NCBI RefSeq assembly: GCF_025148285.1
Contig: NZ_CP102268.1
Span: forward strand, 1,054,001 to 1,118,000
Length of the DNA stretch: 64,000 nt
From: Marvinbryantia formatexigens DSM 14469
GTDB taxonomy: Bacteria > Bacillota > Clostridia > Lachnospirales > Lachnospiraceae
Direction of reading: 5' to 3'
Shown: piece by piece, positions 60,397-64,000 of the stretch
Position numbering within the stretch: the stretch's first letter is position 1
How the letters are laid out: every line of letters starts with the position of its first letter
The notes under the pieces: model-generated
Databases searched by the model: none
Seen by the model: the letters and a program-made list of their open reading frames with translations, nothing else
What the model was told of the DNA's origin: nothing
Translations under genes and position numbers: made by a program

Positions 60397-61071
60397 ATGA
60401 GAAACAACGCGAAAAAACTATTTCCGCTGCTGCTGACATTCATTATGCTTCTTTCCCTGTCTGTCACAGCTTCCGCGGCAGCTGCAAAGAAAATTTCTAT
60501 CACCGGGACGCTGAAAACAATGGTGGTCGGTCAGAAAAATGAGCTGGATACAAAGATTACTCCAAAGAGCGCGAAGGTCAGAGACAAAAATATTGTGTGG
60601 ACCAGCAGCAACCCGAAAGTAATCCGGATTCTGGAAAACTACGACGATGAGACAGAAATTAAAGCTTTAAAGGCGGGAACCGCAACTATCACCGTATCAA
60701 TCAGGGGCACAAACTTAAAAGCCAGCAAAAAAATTACGGTAAAGAATTCCTCTGCCGTATCTGTCAGCAGCTACACGAAAAAAATCAGTTCCTGCACCGA
60801 AAATCTTAAGGATATTTACAACAGCATCAAAAAAGCAACCGTTAAAAGCGGCTACTCTGCAGCCCGCAGGCAGGCGCAGACCTATGAAAACAAGATTGAA
60901 AAAATCGAAGACCAGCTCGACGAGCTGGAAGATACCATAAAGAGTCTTTACCGCTCCGGCAAACTTACCGCCAGCCAGTACAATTCCTTAAAGAAAAAGC
61001 TGAAAAGCGCTGACAGCTATGCCGATAAAGCGGAAGACTATCTGGAAAGAAAGTTTGGAGATTTCGACTGA
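60397..61071 (+). CDS. Secreted protein with Ig-like (BIG2) domain and coiled coil
   Basis: This is a 224-residue exported protein. The signal peptide MRNNAKKLFPLLLTFIMLLS ends near TASAAA. Residues about 30-112 form a bacterial Ig-like domain (ITGTLKTMVVGQKNELDTKITPKSA, NIVWTSSNPKVI, ALKAGTATITVSIRGTNLKASKKITV). The rest is a charged coiled coil (ENKIEKIEDQLDELEDTIKSLY). AAAGGAGG lies eight bases before the ATG. It follows the sigma/anti-sigma pair by 221 bases and may be a target of that sigma factor. It ends at a strong terminator. Confidence 0.88.
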   Translation: MRNNAKKLFPLLLTFIMLLSLSVTASAAAAKKISITGTLKTMVVGQKNELDTKITPKSAKVRDKNIVWTSSNPKVIRILENYDDETEIKALKAGTATITVSIRGTNLKASKKITVKNSSAVSVSSYTKKISSCTENLKDIYNSIKKATVKSGYSAARRQAQTYENKIEKIEDQLDELEDTIKSLYRSGKLTASQYNSLKKKLKSADSYADKAEDYLERKFGDFD

Positions 61072-61084
61072 TTCTATTTAAAAG

Positions 61085-61127
61085 CATCCCCTTTTGGTTT
61101 TGCCGGAACCAGAAGGGGATGTTTTTT
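61085..61127 (+). terminator. Terminator after the Ig-like protein gene
   Basis: CATCCCCTTTTGGTT pairs with AACCAGAAGGGGATG around a seven-base loop and runs into six T residues. Confidence 0.9.
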
Positions 61128-61147
61128 GTCTCCCGTGTATGATAAAT

Positions 61148-61197
61148 CTGTTGATAAAAATAATGAAAATTTCTGTTGATAAAAATAATGAAAATTT
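61148..61197. repeat. Perfect 25-bp direct repeat upstream of tRNA-Trp
   Basis: Two identical adjacent 25-base copies (61148-61172 and 61173-61197) begin CTGTTGATAAAAATAATG. They directly abut the -35 of the tRNA promoter and are A-rich, like an UP element. Confidence 0.95.
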
Positions 61198-61198
61198 A

Positions 61199-61227
61199 TT
61201 GACAATTTTCTTTTGCTGTGCTATAAA
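61199..61227 (+). promoter_or_regulatory. Promoter of tRNA-Trp
   Basis: A perfect -35 TTGACA (61199-61204), 17 bases, TATAAA (61222-61227). The mature tRNA starts 20 bases further on. Confidence 0.85.
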
Positions 61228-61246
61228 TATATGGCGAGCAACGCAC

Positions 61247-61317
61247 AGGGGATTGGTCAAATGGTATGACAGAAGTCTCCAAAACTTTTAGCGGGAGTTC
61301 GATTCTCTCATCCCCTG
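61247..61317 (+). tRNA. tRNA-Trp (anticodon CCA)
   Basis: A 71-nucleotide cloverleaf fits throughout: acceptor AGGGGAT/ATCCCCT, D stem GTCA/TGAC with GG in the loop, anticodon stem GAAGT/ACTTT around CTCCAAA (anticodon CCA), four-base variable loop, T stem GGGAG/CTCTC around TTCGATT. The discriminator is G73 and the CCA tail is not encoded. It is a single gene with its own promoter and terminator, not attached to secE. Confidence 0.93.
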
Positions 61318-61327
61318 CTCAATCTGA

Positions 61328-61353
61328 AAAGCACCGTATTTACGGTGCTTTTT
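61328..61353 (+). terminator. Terminator after tRNA-Trp
   Basis: AAAGCACCGTA and TACGGTGCTTTTT pair around TT, 11 bases after the tRNA. Confidence 0.92.
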
Positions 61354-61427
61354 GTTATGATATAAGTAGTCATTCCAGTCATTTACAACTATTCACGCCA
61401 GGGACCGCGTCCGCCTGCCGTCCCCGC

Positions 61428-62837
61428 TTATGTGGAAAACGGCAAGCCGGAATCTTCTCCGCTGAGTATATAGAACACAGCTTCCCGCACGGTTTTAAGA
61501 CCGACGATTTTCAGTCCGGGGATTTTTCCGACGCTGCGGACGGAGACCTCCGGCATCAGCACGGTGGTAAAGCCAAGCTTTCTGGCTTCGTCGACGCGCT
61601 GCTTTGCCATATTGACCGCACGAATTTCACCGCTTAAGCCCACCTCGCCGAAGGCGATAAGCTTTTCATCCACGGCGATATCCTTGTAGCTGGAAACCAG
61701 CGCCAGAATAAGACCGAGGTCGATTGCCGGTTCCGTCATTTTGATGCCGCCGGCAATATTGACGTAAACATCGCAGGAGGAAAGCCGGATACCCGCGCGT
61801 TTTTCGAGCACGGCAAGCAGCAGATTTACACGGTTGAAATCGGTTCCCGCCGTGGTACGGCGCGGCATCGGCAGGTTGCTCTGGCAGACCAGCGCCTGGA
61901 TTTCCACCAGCACCGGGCGCGTTCCCTCCATAGAGCAGGCAACAACGGAGCCGGAAGCATTTTCCAGCTTGCCGCTCAGCATATATTCCGAAGGATTTTC
62001 CACCTCCACCAGCCCGGTATCACGCATCTCAAAAACGCCGATTTCATTGGTAGAGCCGAAACGGTTTTTCACACCGCGCAGGATACGGTAAGCGGCATGG
62101 CGGTCGCCCTCAAAATAGAGCACGGTATCAACCATGTGTTCCAGCACACGCGGTCCCGCCACAACGCCCTCCTTCGTAACATGTCCGACCAGAAATACTG
62201 TGATGCCCATGCCCTTTGCAATCTGCATGAACACACCGGTAGCCTGGCGCACCTGGGAGACGCTCCCCGGCGCCGACGCCACCTCCTCGCTGTACATGGT
62301 CTGGATGGAATCAATCACCACAAACTCCGGCTTCTGCCGCTGCAGCACCTCGCAGATAGTGTCCAGATTTGTCTCACAGAGCACCATCAGCTCCTCCTCG
62401 AAGCGCCCGACGCGCTGCGCGCGCAGCTTTAACTGACGCGCCGATTCCTCCCCGGAGATATAAAGCACCGTATGCTTCCGGTTGACCAGGTCGCGGCAGA
62501 CCTGCAAAAGCAGCGTCGATTTGCCGATACCGGGGTCGCCGCCCACCAGTATCAGCGAACCGGACACGATGCCGCCGCCCAGCACGCGGTCCAGCTCCGC
62601 CATGCCGGACGAGGTGCGCTCGCTTTCGTCTGCGCGTATCTCGGAGAGACGCACCGGCTCTGTGCCGGGTCCGGATACCGGCGCGCGCCCGCCCTTTGCG
62701 GCAGCGCTCTTTTTCGGCGCAGCCGGTTCCTCCACAAAGGTATTCCACTCATGGCAGCCCGGACACTGCCCCTGCCATTTTGCCGATTCATACCCGCAGT
62801 TCTGGCAGAAAAATACGGTTCCTTTTGCTTTTGCCAT
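61428..62837 (-). CDS. radA: DNA repair protein RadA
   Basis: This is a 469-residue branch-migration ATPase that supports homologous recombination. It has an N-terminal zinc finger (FCQNCGYESAKWQGQCPGC), Walker A LILVGGDPGIGKSTLL, the RadA-specific KNRFGSTNEIGVF, and the Lon-like C-terminal domain (DLGLILALVSSYKDIAVDEKLIAFGEVGLSGEIR). The N-terminal linker is alanine-rich (AAPKKSAAAKGGRAP). It follows the small conserved gene by 3 bases and clpC, a common Firmicutes order. Confidence 0.96.
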   Translation of the reverse strand: MAKAKGTVFFCQNCGYESAKWQGQCPGCHEWNTFVEEPAAPKKSAAAKGGRAPVSGPGTEPVRLSEIRADESERTSSGMAELDRVLGGGIVSGSLILVGGDPGIGKSTLLLQVCRDLVNRKHTVLYISGEESARQLKLRAQRVGRFEEELMVLCETNLDTICEVLQRQKPEFVVIDSIQTMYSEEVASAPGSVSQVRQATGVFMQIAKGMGITVFLVGHVTKEGVVAGPRVLEHMVDTVLYFEGDRHAAYRILRGVKNRFGSTNEIGVFEMRDTGLVEVENPSEYMLSGKLENASGSVVACSMEGTRPVLVEIQALVCQSNLPMPRRTTAGTDFNRVNLLLAVLEKRAGIRLSSCDVYVNIAGGIKMTEPAIDLGLILALVSSYKDIAVDEKLIAFGEVGLSGEIRAVNMAKQRVDEARKLGFTTVLMPEVSVRSVGKIPGLKIVGLKTVREAVFYILSGEDSGLPFST

Positions 62838-62840
62838 TTC

Positions 62841-63251
62841 TTACTTCACAATCTTCACGGAAACGCCTCTGCCTGCCTCCAGCTCGACGCTTAAGGAAAG
62901 CTTTCCGCTTAAATTCGTTTTCATCGTTCCAATGCTCTCGCCGTCAATTTCGATTTCATATACAGTGTCTGCTTCCATTTCCACTGTAATCTGCACGTCC
63001 TGCGCGCCCTCCACCTCAAATTCCATTCCGCTGCCGGTCTCTTTCAGATGGTGCACCGCCGTTCCCGGAACCGATTCGTAGACGAATCTCTCATTTTTTT
63101 CCAGCTTGGTAATCTCGCGGAATGATTTTACCTTGTAAAGGTCACCGGCGTTTTCAAAATCCGATACCTTGGACTTTGCGTCCAGAAGGTAATTTCCGAA
63201 GCTGATGGTTCCGTCGTTTTCTTTGCAGATTAAACTTTCTACTACTGACAT
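62841..63251 (-). CDS. Conserved small protein between clpC and radA
   Basis: This is a 136-residue soluble protein starting MSVVESLICKENDGTISFGNYLLDAKSKVSDFE, with GGGAGG nine bases before the ATG. It is mostly beta: the second half FEVEGAQDVQITVEMEADTVYEIEIDGESIGTMKTNLSGKLSLSVEL looks like a beta-sandwich or carbohydrate-binding-like end. Related Lachnospiraceae proteins are labelled endosialidase in some annotations, but I see no catalytic motif supporting that. It is 1 base from clpC and 3 from radA, so it shares their transcript. Confidence 0.8.
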   Translation of the reverse strand: MSVVESLICKENDGTISFGNYLLDAKSKVSDFENAGDLYKVKSFREITKLEKNERFVYESVPGTAVHHLKETGSGMEFEVEGAQDVQITVEMEADTVYEIEIDGESIGTMKTNLSGKLSLSVELEAGRGVSVKIVK

Positions 63252-63252
63252 G

Positions 63253-64000
63253 TCACTGTCCTCCCACTTTATCCTTCTGTTTTTCAAATTTTATTTTACC
63301 GTTCGCCATTCTTGCGGTTACTGCATCGCCCGCCGAAATGCGACCGGATAAAATTTCCTCCGCAAGGGCGTCCTCCACATGCGACTGAATCGCACGCTTT
63401 AACGGACGCGCGCCGAATTTCGGGTCGTATCCCTTTTCGGCAATAAATTTTTTCACAGACGGACCAATGCTCAGTCTGATGTCCATCTGCTTTTTGCACC
63501 GCTCCTCAAAGTCCTTCAGAAGAAGCGCCACGATTCGGTCAATCTCCTCTTTATTTAAGGAACGGAACACAATGATCTCATCTATACGGTTGAGGAATTC
63601 CGGCTTAAAGAGCCGCTTTACTTCCTCCATCACACTGCCCTTCATGCGCTCGTAATTCTGTTTTTCATCATTCACCGCGGTAAAACCGAGCTTTTTCGGC
63701 TCGACGATCGCCTGTGCTCCCGCATTCGAGGTCATAATGATAATCGTATTTTTAAAATCTACCTTTCTGCCCTGTGCATCGGTAATATGACCGTCGTCCA
63801 GCACCTGCAGCAGAATATTGAATACATCGGGATGAGCCTTTTCCACCTCATCCAGCAAAATAACGGAATACGGATTGCGGCGCACCTTCTCACTGAGCTG
63901 ACCGCCCTCCTCGTACCCGACATATCCGGGCGGAGAGCCGACCAGACGGGATACGCTGTGCTTCTCCATATATTCCGACATGTCGACGCGGATCATCGAC
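63253..64000 (-). CDS. clpC: ATP-dependent Clp protease ATP-binding subunit ClpC, 3' part
   Basis: This is the C-terminal ATPase domain of a Clp/Hsp100 unfoldase; the frame is open through the right window edge, so the N-terminal half is outside. Visible features are [30 protein letters not shown], Walker [16 protein letters not shown], sensor 1 IIIMTSNAG, the [15 protein letters not shown] sensor-2 region, and [10 protein letters not shown] near the end. It feeds ClpP and degrades regulators and misfolded proteins. ClpC rather than ClpB or ClpE is inferred from the short C-terminal tail and from radA downstream. Confidence 0.93.
   Translation of the reverse strand, partial: SMIRVDMSEYMEKHSVSRLVGSPPGYVGYEEGGQLSEKVRRNPYSVILLDEVEKAHPDVFNILLQVLDDGHITDAQGRKVDFKNTIIIMTSNAGAQAIVEPKKLGFTAVNDEKQNYERMKGSVMEEVKRLFKPEFLNRIDEIIVFRSLNKEEIDRIVALLLKDFEERCKKQMDIRLSIGPSVKKFIAEKGYDPKFGARPLKRAIQSHVEDALAEEILSGRISAGDAVTARMANGKIKFEKQKDKVGGQ

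Overview
The window reads as a chromosomal segment of an anaerobic Gram-positive Clostridia, most likely Lachnospiraceae (inference from gene content; no 16S is present). Supporting genes are pyruvate phosphate dikinase, rubrerythrin, CstA, HrcA/CIRCE control, a CmpB-family membrane protein, a SigI/RsgI-type pair, ClpC and RadA. Most genes have strong GGAGG-type ribosome binding sites. I see no prophage, transposase, rRNA or CRISPR array.

Layout. 1-13509: a transport and methylation locus. Ten minus-strand genes run almost without gaps (LysR regulator; FecCD-type permease, ATPase and binding protein; SAM methyltransferase; OppB, OppC, OppA, OppD and OppF-like importer). Two paralogous methyltransferases diverge from it across a palindrome-rich region, and a fourth methyltransferase and an MFS exporter lie at the far end. 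13553-22789: two small proteins, a very large RND pump with a coiled-coil insert, an AEC carrier, a nuclease-helicase and an HPr-like protein. 23238-33674: cstA with a hypothetical partner, an HTH-aminotransferase fusion, hsp20 with CIRCE, an ECF sigma factor with a soluble partner, a nucleoside phosphorylase and ppdK. 34002-38963: a beta-phosphoglucomutase-like HAD, an AT-rich tetR-DUF998 pair, an MFS transporter and an XRE-TPR regulator whose start region is tandemly triplicated. 39202-41522: the rpmG-secE-nusG-rplK-rplA operon. 41882-45774: tcdA, rubrerythrin, a CmpB-type protein and an AraC regulator. 46016-51374: a GH31 glycosidase with a TRAP transporter. 51577-61071: MATE, LacI, NTF2-like, RluA and MBL genes, a DUF4160 pair, and an ECF sigma/RsgI-like/Ig-like operon. 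61247-64000: tRNA-Trp, radA, a small conserved gene and the 3' part of clpC.

The points most worth a second look are these. (1) The dual-ABC-importer/methyltransferase locus looks like an uncharacterised small-molecule or metallophore uptake system. (2) A cascade of three 74-bp tandem start-region copies creates two 25-codon mini-ORFs, each joined by an ATGA overlap to the next and finally to the XRE-TPR regulator. (3) TTGAACTTT-like boxes at about two-helical-turn spacing sit over the promoter of an XRE-aminotransferase fusion that also has an internal Shine-Dalgarno and start. (4) Terminator-like hairpins lie in the leaders of ppdK and cstA. (5) Short in-frame tandem repeats expand linkers in at least four unrelated genes, and non-coding tandem repeats of 16, 25, about 39 and 67 bp lie elsewhere in the window.
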